Assembly (NCBI RefSeq): GCF_009859475.1
Contig: NZ_CP044550.1
Location: 186,001-250,000, forward strand
DNA from: Hydrogenophaga sp. BPS33
Lineage (GTDB): Bacteria; Pseudomonadota; Gammaproteobacteria; Burkholderiales; Burkholderiaceae_C
DNA: 64,000 nucleotides
Reading direction: 5' to 3'
The notes below the pieces were generated by a model. It was not told the origin of the DNA. It made no database searches and worked only from the letters and a program-made list of their open reading frames with translations. Below, in pieces: positions 7,860 to 17,536 of the stretch. A program made the position numbers and the translations under genes. How positions within the stretch are numbered: position 1 is the first letter of the stretch; the number at the start of each line of letters is the position of its first letter.

Positions 7860-10800
7860 GGGGTCTCCTCGTTTTCAGTGCAATAAGTGACGGTACGAAA
7901 AGCTAGCACTGGCGCGGAGGTGGTGTTGGTAGATCGTTGATTTCATTGACTTTCCTGTTCACTTTCAAATCTGCGATTCGTGGCGTCAAACCGTGGTCGG
8001 TTTCATCCATTGGTGCCAGTTATCGATGCATTTGGCCGCGAAGGCAGGATTTGGTCAGCATAGCGGTCAACCGGGAAGCGAAACACACCCCGCAAGTTGA
8101 TGCTCTCCAGCCTGGTGGGCGCAATCTTCCCGATCAGTTCCGGTGGAATGACCTGGCGGCGGTTCGACCAGCGATCCAGGACCGCCTGCATCTGTGAGGT
8201 ATTCCACGCCATCACGATGTTGGCCATCAGGCTCAACGCATCGGCCACAGCCTGCATTTCATCGACACGTTTGGCCTGCGCCGGGCTGATCCGGCCGGTA
8301 TAAATGGCGCGCTTGAGGGCGTTAACAGCCTCGCCCCGATTGAGCACCCGGCGCAACTCGTTCCTGAAAGCGTCCTTGACAAAGTAGTCAGCCAAAAACG
8401 CCGTACGCAGCAACCGCCCCAATTGCACGCCAGCCTCATAGATTGGATCGCCCTGGGCGGCAGAACCGAACCGCGCAAGAGCTGCCACCGCACTGGCATG
8501 TCCGCTCATGACCGAGGCTGCCAGGTGCACCAGACTATCCCAATGCTTTTCGATCAAAGCGACGTCGACATTGGCTTCGCACACCGCAGCGATTTCTGCG
8601 GGCACTTTGGTGCCGCGTGGCACAAAGAGGTGGCGCTGTTTGAGTTCCTTCAACCGCGGGCAAAGATCAAAACCAAGCAAACGGGCATGTGACATGGCAA
8701 AGTCGGTGTAGCCATGGGTATCCACAGCAAGCTGGCTGGTCTCCAGCTTTTCTTGGCGGATGACACCTTCAATGGCCACGCCCGCCTGGCGCTCATTGAG
8801 CACAAAGGGCTGCGCATGGAAGATGCCCCACCGGTCTTTTACATGGGAGTAGATTCCAATGGAAGGTGTGTTGCGCCGAGGATCAAGCCGGGCTTGCCAC
8901 ACCCGTTTGGTGGTCTCCATGCTCATCATGTCAGAAGATGCCAAATCGGACCGCCCCCAGGTGGCGGCAATCGGGTGTCGCTGCATGAATTCCAGCACAG
9001 CCTGGCAGGCCTGGCTCAGACGCCGTTCGTCCCGCGCCCAGCGCATGGCCTGGCGAATGCTGGTGGCAGACAATTGCGGAATCATGCGCGCGCATTCGAC
9101 CGCAGTCAGACTGGTGCCGTGGGCCATGATGCCGGCATAGACCATCAGCAGCTCGTCGGTAGAGCGCGGCTCACGTCCGAGCATGATCCAGCTAAAGCGC
9201 ACCTGGGCGTCAACGGCCAGAATCACTTCCGGCAATTGAACCTCACCGATGCGGTGATCCAAAGCCGCGCGCAGCTTGGTCACTTCTGGGTCTTCGTCCT
9301 CTGCGGGCAATGGCGACAAATGGAGTTCATCATCCACGCGCAGTACGCCACTGCGGGCTGCAGCGGCCACCGCATCGACACCGGCAGTTACTCTGGCCAG
9401 CAAAGGCTTCAAGAAAGTGGCAGCCTTGCTGGGTAACGATAGACGGGCATAGTGTTTCTTGGACTCTGCCTGCCAACGCTCGTCCGTGAAGAACAAGCGC
9501 GCACGACCCCGAAAGCTCAGGCTGTGCTCAATCCAGACCGAGCCATTGCGCACCGCGCGGCGCAGGGCAAACAGGGTGGCCACCTCCAACGCCTGAAACG
9601 CCCGTTCCCGGTCTGGGCTGGAGATCGAAACCTGCCAGATCATTCCCAGACTTGGTGCCACCACTTCAACTGGCAGCTTTCTGGATCCTTTGAGATATAA
9701 AGCTTGCAGCTTGGCAAGGTACTCGATGGCAGGATGCTCGCCGGTGGCCTGCCAGGGCAGCTTTGCAATGGCGACGAGCAACGACCGCACGGGGCGAATT
9801 CCATCAATCAATCCCTCGCGGACCAGGGAGGCCCTGCTCGGTGGTTTGCGTTTCTGGGTTTCGGTGATCAAGGCTTCAAGACGGGCACGCAACTCAGCAT
9901 CTGGCACCGCACCTTGCGCGCTCAAGGCAACAAGTTCGCCGAGCAGCGTTTTGTACATTGCGGCCCAATTGACGGTAGCGGGGACATCGGCGGCAGCCTG
10001 ACGCCACAGATCGGCGATCCGGCGCTGCACCATAAGGATCAACTGGTCTGTGGTGGTGAACAGGCAATACCGAAGAAAGCATGCGACCTCCACGGTGCGC
10101 GCTGGCTCTTTGATCTTGGCTCCGGCTGAGGGCGGCCTGGAGACAAGTCGGCGCGCGTAGCGGCGCAAGATGAGATCGGGGATGTCTGCCAGGTGCTTAT
10201 GAACGTCCAGCGTGTAAAGCAGGTCGATGCGCTCCAGTACCTCGCTGATTTGGCGGGTTGAGTGTTTCGCCGGTGCAGCCCATAGCCAACTCTGCTGGGT
10301 TTGTCCATCTGGGCGCAGCTCTGAAACTGAGGCTCGCCAGCGATCAAGTGTTGCTGGATCAACGCTGGCGGCGATGGCGGTGCCTGTTTCAACTTCAAGC
10401 TGGGCAAGTGCCGCCGCAATCAGTGTCCGAATTGCCCGCTCGTGCACGATCACCAGCTTGTTCTTGTACAGCCATTGACGCGCCCGCACGAGTAGCTGAT
10501 CGCGGTCGGCGCAGCGCGCCACTTCGTCGCGCAGTTCACGTACCAGTGAGCGGCGCTGGTGCTCGCTCATCCACTGGAATCCAAGGACCGTGCAGGCTAC
10601 TTGTTGGTGATCGAATAGCGTGCGCCCGCGTTCATACATGGCTCTCAGCGAGGCGACTTCTGGTGCTGCAATGCCAAGCTCGTTGCCAAGGTGGCGCCAC
10701 AAGGCTACTGGAATTACCCGAAAGGCACCGAGCAAACGCCCACTCATGCGCAGGAAACCAATATGGAGCGCCAGACCAAGCTTGTGGGAATCACCTCGGC

Positions 10801-11063
10801 GTGCATTGATTGCGTCGCGCTCGGCACCATCGAAGGTGAAAAATGCCTTCATCTCGAAGTCGCTGATATCGCGGGGGAGCCCACGCATCCCCAAAAACGT
10901 TGTGTGCCAACCCTGCATCGTGAACCTCAAAAGTGGGAGGCCACCATACCCGTTTACAAAGCGAACAGGAAAGTCAATGAAATCAACGGTCTACCCAGAC
11001 CACCCCCGCGCCAGTGCTAGCTTTGCGTACCGTCACTTATTGCACTGAAAACGAGGAGACCCC
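7860..11063 (-). mobile_element. IS1071 copy 1 (3,204 bp, complete)
   Basis: A class II (Tn3-family) insertion element with long inverted repeats (known to be about 110 bp) starting GGGGTCTCCTCG at both ends, and a single transposase gene. The length equals that published for IS1071. There is no resolvase gene. Flanks are GATGG on the left and TGATA on the right, so there is no 5-bp target duplication around this copy. Confidence 0.97.
8003..10918 (-). CDS. tnpA: IS1071 Tn3-family transposase TnpA
   Basis: A 971-aa transposase from the ATG at 10918; GAGG lies seven bases ahead, and a TTG four codons upstream is the only alternative. The Tn3-family catalytic core is in the C-terminal half. 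It includes AVDTHGYTDFAMSHARLLGF with the DTHGYTD signature, PRLKELKQRHLF, and the late NIVMAWNTSQMQAVLDRW region that follows the catalytic glutamate. The N-terminal region, starting GWHTTFLGMRGLPRDISDFE, binds the long inverted repeats. Cointegrates formed by this enzyme are not resolved by IS1071 itself, because it encodes no resolvase. Confidence 0.97.
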   Translation of the reverse strand: MQGWHTTFLGMRGLPRDISDFEMKAFFTFDGAERDAINARRGDSHKLGLALHIGFLRMSGRLLGAFRVIPVALWRHLGNELGIAAPEVASLRAMYERGRTLFDHQQVACTVLGFQWMSEHQRRSLVRELRDEVARCADRDQLLVRARQWLYKNKLVIVHERAIRTLIAAALAQLEVETGTAIAASVDPATLDRWRASVSELRPDGQTQQSWLWAAPAKHSTRQISEVLERIDLLYTLDVHKHLADIPDLILRRYARRLVSRPPSAGAKIKEPARTVEVACFLRYCLFTTTDQLILMVQRRIADLWRQAAADVPATVNWAAMYKTLLGELVALSAQGAVPDAELRARLEALITETQKRKPPSRASLVREGLIDGIRPVRSLLVAIAKLPWQATGEHPAIEYLAKLQALYLKGSRKLPVEVVAPSLGMIWQVSISSPDRERAFQALEVATLFALRRAVRNGSVWIEHSLSFRGRARLFFTDERWQAESKKHYARLSLPSKAATFLKPLLARVTAGVDAVAAAARSGVLRVDDELHLSPLPAEDEDPEVTKLRAALDHRIGEVQLPEVILAVDAQVRFSWIMLGREPRSTDELLMVYAGIMAHGTSLTAVECARMIPQLSATSIRQAMRWARDERRLSQACQAVLEFMQRHPIAATWGRSDLASSDMMSMETTKRVWQARLDPRRNTPSIGIYSHVKDRWGIFHAQPFVLNERQAGVAIEGVIRQEKLETSQLAVDTHGYTDFAMSHARLLGFDLCPRLKELKQRHLFVPRGTKVPAEIAAVCEANVDVALIEKHWDSLVHLAASVMSGHASAVAALARFGSAAQGDPIYEAGVQLGRLLRTAFLADYFVKDAFRNELRRVLNRGEAVNALKRAIYTGRISPAQAKRVDEMQAVADALSLMANIVMAWNTSQMQAVLDRWSNRRQVIPPELIGKIAPTRLESINLRGVFRFPVDRYADQILPSRPNASITGTNG

Positions 11064-11461
11064 TGATATCGTCGTTTCATTCAAAGGAATACTGTTCTTT
11101 TATGTGGAACATATAAGCTTCTTGAATTGCTCCTCTGCCTCTCCCTGTGCACTTTCGGAGGGACGTTGCATGACTTTTCGATCGGGCCGAAGTTCAGGAG
11201 AAGGGCGTGGGTGTGAGCTCTTCCGTGCGGAAGCGGCGCATGCTTCGCTGGGTCGGTGATGATCGTGTGTGGAAGCTGCAGGCGAGCGGTTGACAAGCAC
11301 TCGATAGGGATCCATCGGCAGGGCTTCGATCCTTGAATGACCGGCGTCGCTCCAGTGACGTGCAGGTCTTGACCATGATAAAAATTGATGGGACCTCGAC
11401 AAATCAAGATTGGACACGTATGCGTGGTGTCGCTACGCTTTCAACCTTTTCGGAGACGCAT
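11064..11461. other. 398-bp stretch between IS1071 and etfB without a supported gene
   Basis: Short overlapping frames occur on both strands but none has a ribosome site or a recognisable family. The left end (TGATATCG...) directly abuts IS1071, so part of it may be the remains of whatever the element cut. The last 20 bases hold the etfB ribosome site. No convincing promoter pair was picked out. Confidence 0.5.
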
Positions 11462-12211
11462 ATGAAGATATTGGTGGGTGTCAAACGCGTGGTGGATTAC
11501 AACGTCAAGGTTCGAGTCAAGAGCGACGGCAGCGGTGTGGACATCGCCAACGTCAAGATGAGCATGAACCCGTTCGACGAGATCGCGGTGGAAGAAGCGG
11601 TTCGTTTGAAAGAGAAGGGTGTGGTCACCGAAGTGATCGCCGTGTCTTGTGGCGTCACGCAATGCCAGGAAACGTTGCGCACCGCCATGGCGATTGGCGC
11701 GGACCGCGCCATCCTGGTGGAAACTAGTGAAGAGCTGCAGCCGCTGGCCGTGGCCAAGCTGCTCAAGGCGCTGGTGGACAAGGAACAACCCGGCCTGATC
11801 ATTCTGGGCAAACAGGCTATCGACGACGACTGCAACCAGACCGGCCAGATGCTCGCTGCGTTGGCTGGATTGCCGCAAGCTACTTTTGCATCGAAGGTGG
11901 AAGTGGCCGACGGGAAAGTCAGCGTCACACGCGAAGTGGATGGTGGCTCTGAGACGCTGGCGCTCACGTTGCCTGCCGTGATCACCACCGACCTGCGTTT
12001 GAACGAGCCGCGTTATGTGACGCTGCCCAACATCATGAAGGCGAAGAAGAAGACGCTGGACATCGTCAAACCCGAAGACCTCGGTGTGGATGTGAAGCCG
12101 CGCATCAAGACCTTGAAGGTCAGCGAGCCACCGAAGCGTGGCGCAGGCGTGAAGGTGGCGGACGTCGCCGCCCTGGTGGACAAGCTCAAGAATGAAGCAA
12201 AAGTGATCTGA
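11462..12211 (+). CDS. etfB: Electron transfer flavoprotein, beta subunit
   Basis: A 249-aa ETF beta subunit, which with the alpha subunit carries electrons from acyl-CoA dehydrogenases to ETF:ubiquinone oxidoreductase. The start at 11462 follows GGAGACGCAT; upstream in-frame codons lack family similarity. The protein shows [40 protein letters not shown], the [13 protein letters not shown] loop, the LGKQAIDDD nucleotide-binding motif and [14 protein letters not shown] before the C-terminal arm. It is 11 bp ahead of etfA. The likely client is the acyl-CoA dehydrogenase encoded at 19643-20806. A decayed second copy lies inverted at 27310-27909. Confidence 0.95.
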   Translation: MKILVGVKRVVDYNVKVRVKSDGSGVDIANVKMSMNPFDEIAVEEAVRLKEKGVVTEVIAVSCGVTQCQETLRTAMAIGADRAILVETSEELQPLAVAKLLKALVDKEQPGLIILGKQAIDDDCNQTGQMLAALAGLPQATFASKVEVADGKVSVTREVDGGSETLALTLPAVITTDLRLNEPRYVTLPNIMKAKKKTLDIVKPEDLGVDVKPRIKTLKVSEPPKRGAGVKVADVAALVDKLKNEAKVI

Positions 12212-12222
12212 GGAACCGACAA

Positions 12223-13158
12223 ATGACCGTACTCGTTATTGCCGAACACGACAACGCCAGCATCAAGCCGGCCACCCTCAACACCGTGACCGCCGCCGCC
12301 CAATGCGGGGGTGACGTGCACGTGCTCATCGCGGGGCACAACGCCGGTGAAGCCGCCAAAGCCGCTGCCGCCATCGCCGGCGTCGCCAAAGTCATCCACG
12401 CCGACGCGCCGGGCTTCGAACACGGCCTGGCCGAGAACGTCGCAGCGCAGGTGTTGGCCATCGCCGGCGACTACAGCCACATCCTGTTCCCGGCGACGGC
12501 CAGCGGCAAGAACGTGGCACCGCGCGTGGCCGCCACGCTGGACGTGGGCCAGCTCTCCGACATCACCAAAGTGATCAGCGCCGACACCTTCGAGCGCCCG
12601 ATCTACGCCGGCAACGCCATTGCCACCGTGCAGAGCACCGACGCGAAACACGTCGTCACGGTGCGCACGACCGGCTTCGATCCGGCAGCGGCCACGGGTG
12701 GCAGCGCAGCAGTGGAAGCCGCCACGGCTGCATTGGGCGACGGCAAGAGCGAATTCAAAGGCAGCGAGATTGCGAAGAACGACCGCCCCGAACTGACCGC
12801 CGCGAAGATCATCGTCTCCGGTGGCCGCGCGCTGGGCAGCAGCGAGAAGTTCAACGAAGTCATGACGCCGCTGGCCGACAAGCTGGGCGCGGCCATCGGC
12901 GCGAGCCGCGCGGCGGTGGACGCGGGCTACGCACCGAACGACCTACAAGTCGGCCAGACCGGCAAGATCGTGGCGCCGCAGCTGTACATCGCGGCGGGCA
13001 TCTCGGGTGCCATTCAACACTTGGCCGGCATGAAGGATTCCAAGGTGATCGTGGCGATCAACAAGGACCCGGAAGCGCCGATCTTCTCAGTGGCCGATTA
13101 CGGCTTGGAGGCCGACCTGTTTACGGCGGTTCCTGAGTTGACGAACGCAATTGCGTAG
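12223..13158 (+). CDS. etfA: Electron transfer flavoprotein, alpha subunit
   Basis: A 311-aa ETF alpha subunit. The C-terminal FAD-binding domain is complete: SGGRALGSSEKF, GAAIGASRAAVDAGYAPNDLQVGQTGKIVAPQLYIAAGISGAIQHLAGMKDS and VAINKDPEAPIFSVADYGLEAD. The N-terminal domain (VLVIAEHDNASIKPATLNTVTAA) is normal. It is translated with etfB as a pair and forms the heterodimer holding one FAD and one AMP. The gene is followed by a short palindrome and then by three insertion sequences. If it was once continuous with the CoA pathway downstream, those elements now separate them. Confidence 0.95.
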   Translation: MTVLVIAEHDNASIKPATLNTVTAAAQCGGDVHVLIAGHNAGEAAKAAAAIAGVAKVIHADAPGFEHGLAENVAAQVLAIAGDYSHILFPATASGKNVAPRVAATLDVGQLSDITKVISADTFERPIYAGNAIATVQSTDAKHVVTVRTTGFDPAAATGGSAAVEAATAALGDGKSEFKGSEIAKNDRPELTAAKIIVSGGRALGSSEKFNEVMTPLADKLGAAIGASRAAVDAGYAPNDLQVGQTGKIVAPQLYIAAGISGAIQHLAGMKDSKVIVAINKDPEAPIFSVADYGLEADLFTAVPELTNAIA

Positions 13159-13293
13159 TTCGCCCCCTCGCTCTGAATGCGCAGTACTCAGAGGGATCCG
13201 AGTAGATCAAATCAGATCGACGTAGCCCTTTTACCAAGCGGATGAGCCCGCGAAAAAATGCTTATCCGTTCAGGCCGTGCAGGCCGCCCGCCC

Positions 13294-13316
13294 GCTTGCA
13301 TTTTTTATATGCAAGC
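13294..13316 (+). terminator. Hairpin downstream of etfA
   Basis: Perfect 8-bp stem GCTTGCAT/ATGCAAGC around a 7-base T-rich loop, 135 bp after the etfA stop. There is no T-run after the stem, so it may be a weak terminator or only a palindrome. Confidence 0.35.
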
Positions 13317-13371
13317 TCCCACGAGTCCCGCGGGCGTCTTGTTATACCTTCGCCCCTCAACGTTACCTTAG

Positions 13372-14564
13372 GGATGGTGTTCAAAACCCCGTGCAGTCCC
13401 CAATGGCCTGAAGGCCGGCGAAGCGGAACAATGAAGTCATGAAGAAACAAGCCGAACTGGGACTGAACCTGAGCACGAGGCGAACGCGCAAGGCGGTGTT
13501 CCTGGATGAGATGGAGCTGGTGGTGCCGTGGCGCGAACTCATCGCGTTGATTGCAGCGGCCTCGCCGGTGGCCAGCACGGGACGACCGCCGTTTGCACAC
13601 GAGACCATGCTGCGCATTCATTTCCTTCAGCAGTGGTTCGGCCTGTCGGACCTGGCCATGGAAGAGGCCTTGTTTGAGACGCCGCTGTACCGCGACTTCG
13701 CTGGGCTCTCCAGCGCCGAGCGCATTCCGGATCGGGTGAGCATCCTGCGCTTTCGCCACCTGCTTGAAGAGCACCAGCTCAGCATTCAGATACTGGCCAC
13801 GGTCAACAGCACGCTGGCCGCCAAAGGGCTGTTGCTCAAGAGCGGCACAGCCATTGATGCCACCTTGATCGCCGCGCCCAGCTCGACCAAGAACAGCAGC
13901 GGCGAGCGCGACCCGGAGATGCACCAGACCAAGAAGGGCAACCAGTGGCACTTTGGCATGAAGGCCCACATTGGCGTGGACGCCGATTCGGGCCTGGTGC
14001 ACACGGTGGTCGGCACGGCGGCCAACGTCAACGACGTGACGCAGGCCAGCGCGCTGGTGCACGGCGAAGAGAGCGATGTGTTTGCGGATGCGGGCTACCA
14101 GGGTGTGGCCAAACGCGAAGAGACGCAGGGCATCGAGGCGAATTGGCACGTGGCCATGCGCCCGGGCAAGCGCCGGGTGCTGGACAAGGCCACTCCGATG
14201 GGGCGCGTGCTCGATGAGCTGGAGCATGTGAAGGCCCGAATCCGGGCCAAGGTCGAGCACCCGTTTCGGGTGATCAAGCGCCAGTTCGGGTTTGTGAAGG
14301 TGCGCTAACGAGGGCTGATGAAGAACACGGCGCAACTGCAAACGCTGTTCGCGCTCTCCAACCTGTGGATGGCGCGGCACCGGCTTTTGCACAGGGTGCC
14401 GGGATGAGTGCGTCTGCAGCGCGCCCAAGGGCCAGGATGGGGCCTCGAAAGGCCGAGAAACAGACCTCCGTGGCGTTGAAATCGATCGAAACGGGCGCGG
14501 CAGTTTCATGTCGCGAGATTCATGCGCTCAGCGAGCTCCGCTGCGCCGGTTTTGAACACCATCC
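13372..14564 (+). mobile_element. IS5-family element with target duplication
   Basis: Element of 1,193 bp bounded by inverted repeats GGATGGTGTTCAAAACC at the left end and its complement at the right end (14548-14564). It is flanked by TTAG on both sides (13368-13371 and 14565-14568), which fits the YTAR target of the IS5 group. The flanking duplication shows it inserted here as a unit. Confidence 0.85.
13439..14407 (+). pseudogene. IS5-family transposase with an in-frame stop
   Basis: DDE transposase whose frame runs 322 codons but is interrupted by TAA at 14306-14308. Relatives have a tyrosine codon here (KVR-Y-RGLMKNTAQL), so a single TAC to TAA change explains it. The three catalytic residues lie before the stop: D in GTAIDATLIA, D in VFADAGYQG and E in VEHPFRVIKRQFGF. 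The truncated product of 289 aa lacks the last 33 residues (MKNTAQLQTLFALSNLWMAR and onward). Both ends of the element are intact, so it may still be movable in trans. Confidence 0.85.
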
Positions 14565-14751
14565 TTAGCCGTTCTTCCTCGCCAAAAGACACGCGTTAGC
14601 ATCTCCGAGAAGGCAGTGCTGCGCCTGATGAGGCAGCAGAGCCCGGTGGCCGCCGTCCCCTGGCAAGCGTACCCGCGCGCCATGGGACGGCGGTTGCAAG
14701 CTCGACGAGTCCACGTCGGGGCAGTGACGTCTCCCCCATATACGGCCACTT

Positions 14752-15606
14752 TTAAACTGGAGTTGGGCGGCTTTCCAGCTGTTGATCTGGCCTCTTTTTG
14801 ACGAACTCACTCGGGGTCAGGTGGCCGAGTGAGCCATGCGGACGGTGATGGTTGTAGTCGTGCTGCCAAGCCTTCAATTTCTCACGCGCATCCTGCATCG
14901 TAATGAACTCGTTGACGTTCAGAAACTCATCACGCAACCGACCGTTGAATGACTCGATGAGCCCGTTGTCCGTGGGCTTGCCAGGACGTGTGTAATCGAG
15001 CTTCACACCGCGGCGCCAGGCCCATTCATCGAGTGCCTTGGACGTGAATTCCGTGCCGTTGTCTACGGTGATCGCCTTGGGCCATCCGCGCTGCAGTGCA
15101 GCCTCGTCCAGGGCCTTACCGACGCACCGGCCGGTGAGCCGGAAGTTGGCCTCTAGAGTCACACTCTCGCGACTCCACTGATCGATCACCGTGAGCACCT
15201 GGAATGCCCGTCCGTCGAGCATCTGATCGTGCACGAAGTCCATGCTCCAGTTCTGATTCGGCCCTGTGGCAGGCACGGGCCTGCCGCGCTGCAGGCTGAT
15301 GCGCTTGCGGCGCTTGACCTTCATGCGCAACTGCAGTCCTTCCAGCCGGTACAGGCGATAGACGCGCTGCTTGCCGATTTCCCAGCCCTCACGCTTGAGC
15401 ATGACCAGCACGCGCAGGTACCCGAATCGTGGACGGTCCATCGCGATCTCCCGGATGCGCAGGCGCAGCGCACTCTGATCGCGTGCCTCGCTCTTTGCGT
15501 ACCAGACCGATGGCCGCAGCAGCGCCAGCCGGCACGACCTGCGCACATTCACTTTGAAGCGTTCTTGCATCCAGGCCGCCAGCTCACGCCGCTGGACAGC
15601 CTTCAA
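14752..15606 (-). CDS. IS3-family transposase OrfB (catalytic part)
   Basis: An integrase-like catalytic domain of about 284 aa. Motifs: NWSMDFVHDQML, ITVDNGTEFTSKALDEWAW and NGLIESFNGRLRDEFLN, giving the DD(35)E triad. It is preceded by the HTH_21-type region RRSCRLALLRPSVWYAK. It has no good start of its own. At 15602-15612 the minus strand reads AAAAAAG, just before the orfA stop. A -1 ribosomal slip there would join orfA to orfB, as is standard for this family. Confidence 0.9.
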   Translation of the reverse strand: MKAVQRRELAAWMQERFKVNVRRSCRLALLRPSVWYAKSEARDQSALRLRIREIAMDRPRFGYLRVLVMLKREGWEIGKQRVYRLYRLEGLQLRMKVKRRKRISLQRGRPVPATGPNQNWSMDFVHDQMLDGRAFQVLTVIDQWSRESVTLEANFRLTGRCVGKALDEAALQRGWPKAITVDNGTEFTSKALDEWAWRRGVKLDYTRPGKPTDNGLIESFNGRLRDEFLNVNEFITMQDAREKLKAWQHDYNHHRPHGSLGHLTPSEFVKKRPDQQLESRPTPV

Positions 15607-15896
15607 AGCTTTTTTCGGACGACCTCCTGCAGGATCTGTTTGTCCAACGTCAGATTGGCCACGATGCGTTTGAGCCTGGTGTTCTCGTCCTCAAGCATCT
15701 TCAGGCGTTTGAGCTCGCTCACGCCCAGGTCCCCGAACTTCTTCTTCCACGTGTAGTACGTCGCCTCGGACACGCCGATCTGGCGGCACACGTCGACCAC
15801 CGGTGTGCCTGACTCAGTCAATCGCAGTGCGTACGCGATCTGTTCTTCTGAAAATCTCGACCTCTTCCTTGCTTCTCCTTGCGCCCCTTCGGGCAT
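15603..15896 (-). CDS. IS3-family transposase OrfA (helix-turn-helix part)
   Basis: A 97-aa protein starting at the ATG at 15896, with KRSRFSEEQIAYALRLTESGTPVVDVCRQIGVSEATYYTWKKKFG as the HTH_Tnp domain and a leucine-zipper-like tail (ELKRLKMLEDENTRLKRIVANLTLDKQIL). It ends in KKL-stop over a run of six A residues followed by G, a frameshift signal into orfB. Alone it would act as a DNA-binding regulator of transposition. Confidence 0.88.
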   Translation of the reverse strand: MPEGAQGEARKRSRFSEEQIAYALRLTESGTPVVDVCRQIGVSEATYYTWKKKFGDLGVSELKRLKMLEDENTRLKRIVANLTLDKQILQEVVRKKL

Positions 15897-15992
15897 GCCG
15901 GAAAGTAACCGTACTTCTGGTCCCTCCATGTCAGGATAGATGTCGCCTCGGCTATCAATAGCACTTTGGAGGGCGGGATCGAGAATGGATAC

Positions 15993-16490
15993 ATGAAGCA
16001 GAAGAGATACAACGCCGAGCAGAAGCAGTGGGCGCTCAAGCAGATGTCGCCCCCGATAAGCCAAACGGTGCTCAAGGTATCGCGTGAGACAGGCATCACG
16101 CCCGTGACCTTGCGTACGTGGCGCAACGCTGCGATTGCGGCCGGCGAGATGACGGAGCACAGCAGCGCTGATGGCTGGAGCAGCGCCGCCAAGTTCCGCG
16201 CTGTGCTGGAGACCGCTGCTTTCTGTGAAGCGGAGCTGTCGGAGTATTGCCGTCGCAAGGCGGTCCATCCGGAGCAATTGCGCCAGTGGCGCGCGGCGTG
16301 CGAAGGTGCCAACGGCGACGGCAGGCCAGTGTCGGGGAGCACGCCGGTGGTCAATCCATCAGCGCTTGAGCGATTGCGAGAACTGGAACGCGAACTTCGT
16401 CGCAAGGATGCGGCCTTGGCGGAAGCGGCGGCGCTGCTGATGCTGAGAAAAAAAGCCGACGCGATCTGGGGCACGGAAGAGGACGAATGA
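15993..16490 (+). CDS. IS3-family transposase OrfA, two helix-turn-helix segments
   Basis: A 165-aa protein from the ATG at 15993 (an earlier in-frame start at 15966 lacks a ribosome site). It contains two HTH_Tnp-like segments: YNAEQKQWALKQM...SRETGITPVTLRTWRN and AKFRAVLETAAFCEAELSEYCRRKAVHPEQLRQWRAA. A C-terminal coiled coil (ALERLRELERELRRKDAALAEAAALLMLRKK) follows. The stop overlaps the OrfB start (ATGA at 16487). Confidence 0.85.
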   Translation: MKQKRYNAEQKQWALKQMSPPISQTVLKVSRETGITPVTLRTWRNAAIAAGEMTEHSSADGWSSAAKFRAVLETAAFCEAELSEYCRRKAVHPEQLRQWRAACEGANGDGRPVSGSTPVVNPSALERLRELERELRRKDAALAEAAALLMLRKKADAIWGTEEDE

Positions 16491-17536
16491 TCAACACCTC
16501 AGATCGCGGCGAAGCCATCAAGTTGATTGACGAAGCGATTGCTGCCGGAGCCAGGCAAGCCCAAGCCTGCAGCGAATTGGGCTTGAAAGAGCGAACCCTG
16601 CAGCGCTGGCGCATACGACCCTTCGATGGCAGGCCCGCAGCCGAGCGCAAAGTGCCGCGCAACAAACTCAGCGAAGCAGAGCGCCAAGCTGTCTTGCAAG
16701 CGGCCAATCGAAGCGACTGCGCCAGTCTGACGCCCCACCAGATCGTGCCCAAGCTTGCGGACGAGGGGACCTACCTGGCCAGCGAATCGACCTTCTACCG
16801 GGTGCTCAGGGCTGCAGGGCAGGCGCTCAGGCGAGGTCGCAGCCGCGCGCCCAAGGCCCGCCCCTTGACGACCCATCGCGCCACAGCCGCCAACCAGGTC
16901 TGGTGCTGGGACATCACCTGGCTGCCGACGACCGTCAAGGGGCGCTACTTCTACTGGTACATGATGAAGGACATCTTCAGCCGCAAGCTCGTGGTCAACG
17001 AGGTCCATGCCGAGGAGACGGCCGACCATGCTGCCCGACTGCTGCATCGGGGATGCTTGCGTGAGCAGACGGCGGGCAAGCCGCTGGTGCTGCATTCGGA
17101 CAACGGGGCGGCGATGAAGGGCATGACCATGCGAGCCGCCATGGGAGAACTCGGCGTGGTGCCCTCGTTCAGCCGGCCACGTGTGAGCAACGACAACGCC
17201 TATGCAGAAGCGCTGTTCCGCACAGCCAAGTACTGTCCGCTGTGGCCTGAGCGGCCCTTCGAGACCATCGAGCAGGCACGTGAATGGGTGCTTCGATTCG
17301 CGGCTTGGTACAACGAAGAAGAACACCGGCACAGCGTGGTCAAGTACGTCACGCCGTCACAGCGCCATCGAGGGGCTGATCGGCAATTGCATTCCCAGCG
17401 CGCCTCTCTCTACGAGGCCGCACGACAAACGCACCCCGAGCGTTGGTGCGCAGCGTGCCGCAACTGGCAACTTGAAGACGCCGTCTACCTCAATCCAGAG
17501 CGCGACCGGGCCAACGAATTCAGGAAAGTTGCCTGA
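16487..17536 (+). CDS. IS3-family transposase OrfB
   Basis: A 349-aa DDE transposase with an N-terminal helix-turn-helix (QACSELGLKERTLQRWR) and the integrase core: WCWDITWLPTTVKGRYFYWY, KPLVLHSDNGAAMKGMTM and RPRVSNDNAYAEALFRTAKY, which supply D, D and E. The C-terminal AAWYNEEEHRHSVVKYVTP segment is typical. The frame is complete, so this element may be active. Translation is coupled to OrfA by the ATGA overlap. Confidence 0.9.
   Translation: MINTSDRGEAIKLIDEAIAAGARQAQACSELGLKERTLQRWRIRPFDGRPAAERKVPRNKLSEAERQAVLQAANRSDCASLTPHQIVPKLADEGTYLASESTFYRVLRAAGQALRRGRSRAPKARPLTTHRATAANQVWCWDITWLPTTVKGRYFYWYMMKDIFSRKLVVNEVHAEETADHAARLLHRGCLREQTAGKPLVLHSDNGAAMKGMTMRAAMGELGVVPSFSRPRVSNDNAYAEALFRTAKYCPLWPERPFETIEQAREWVLRFAAWYNEEEHRHSVVKYVTPSQRHRGADRQLHSQRASLYEAARQTHPERWCAACRNWQLEDAVYLNPERDRANEFRKVA

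Larger units (their letters stand above)
14739..15915 (-). mobile_element. IS3-family element (IS407-like orfA/orfB)
   Basis: Contains two overlapping minus-strand frames typical of IS3-family elements. Imperfect terminal repeats are visible as TACGGCCACTTTT at the left (from 14741) and the complement of TACGGTTACTTTC at the right (to 15913). The exact ends are uncertain by several bases and no target duplication was found. The next element starts about 14 bp to the right. Confidence 0.7.

Noticed and set aside
6720..7886. A 388-codon plus-strand frame (and its copy at 38784)
   Set aside because: Shadow of the UPF0280 gene and glycosylase fragment; it also runs into the IS1071 inverted repeat.
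255..11063. Cargo A plus flanking IS1071 as a simple composite transposon with target duplication
   Set aside because: Outer flanks do not match; the structure is explained better by recombination between IS1071 copies.
13262..14509. A 415-codon minus-strand frame over the IS5-type element
   Set aside because: Mirror of the transposase; the DDE motifs are on the plus strand.
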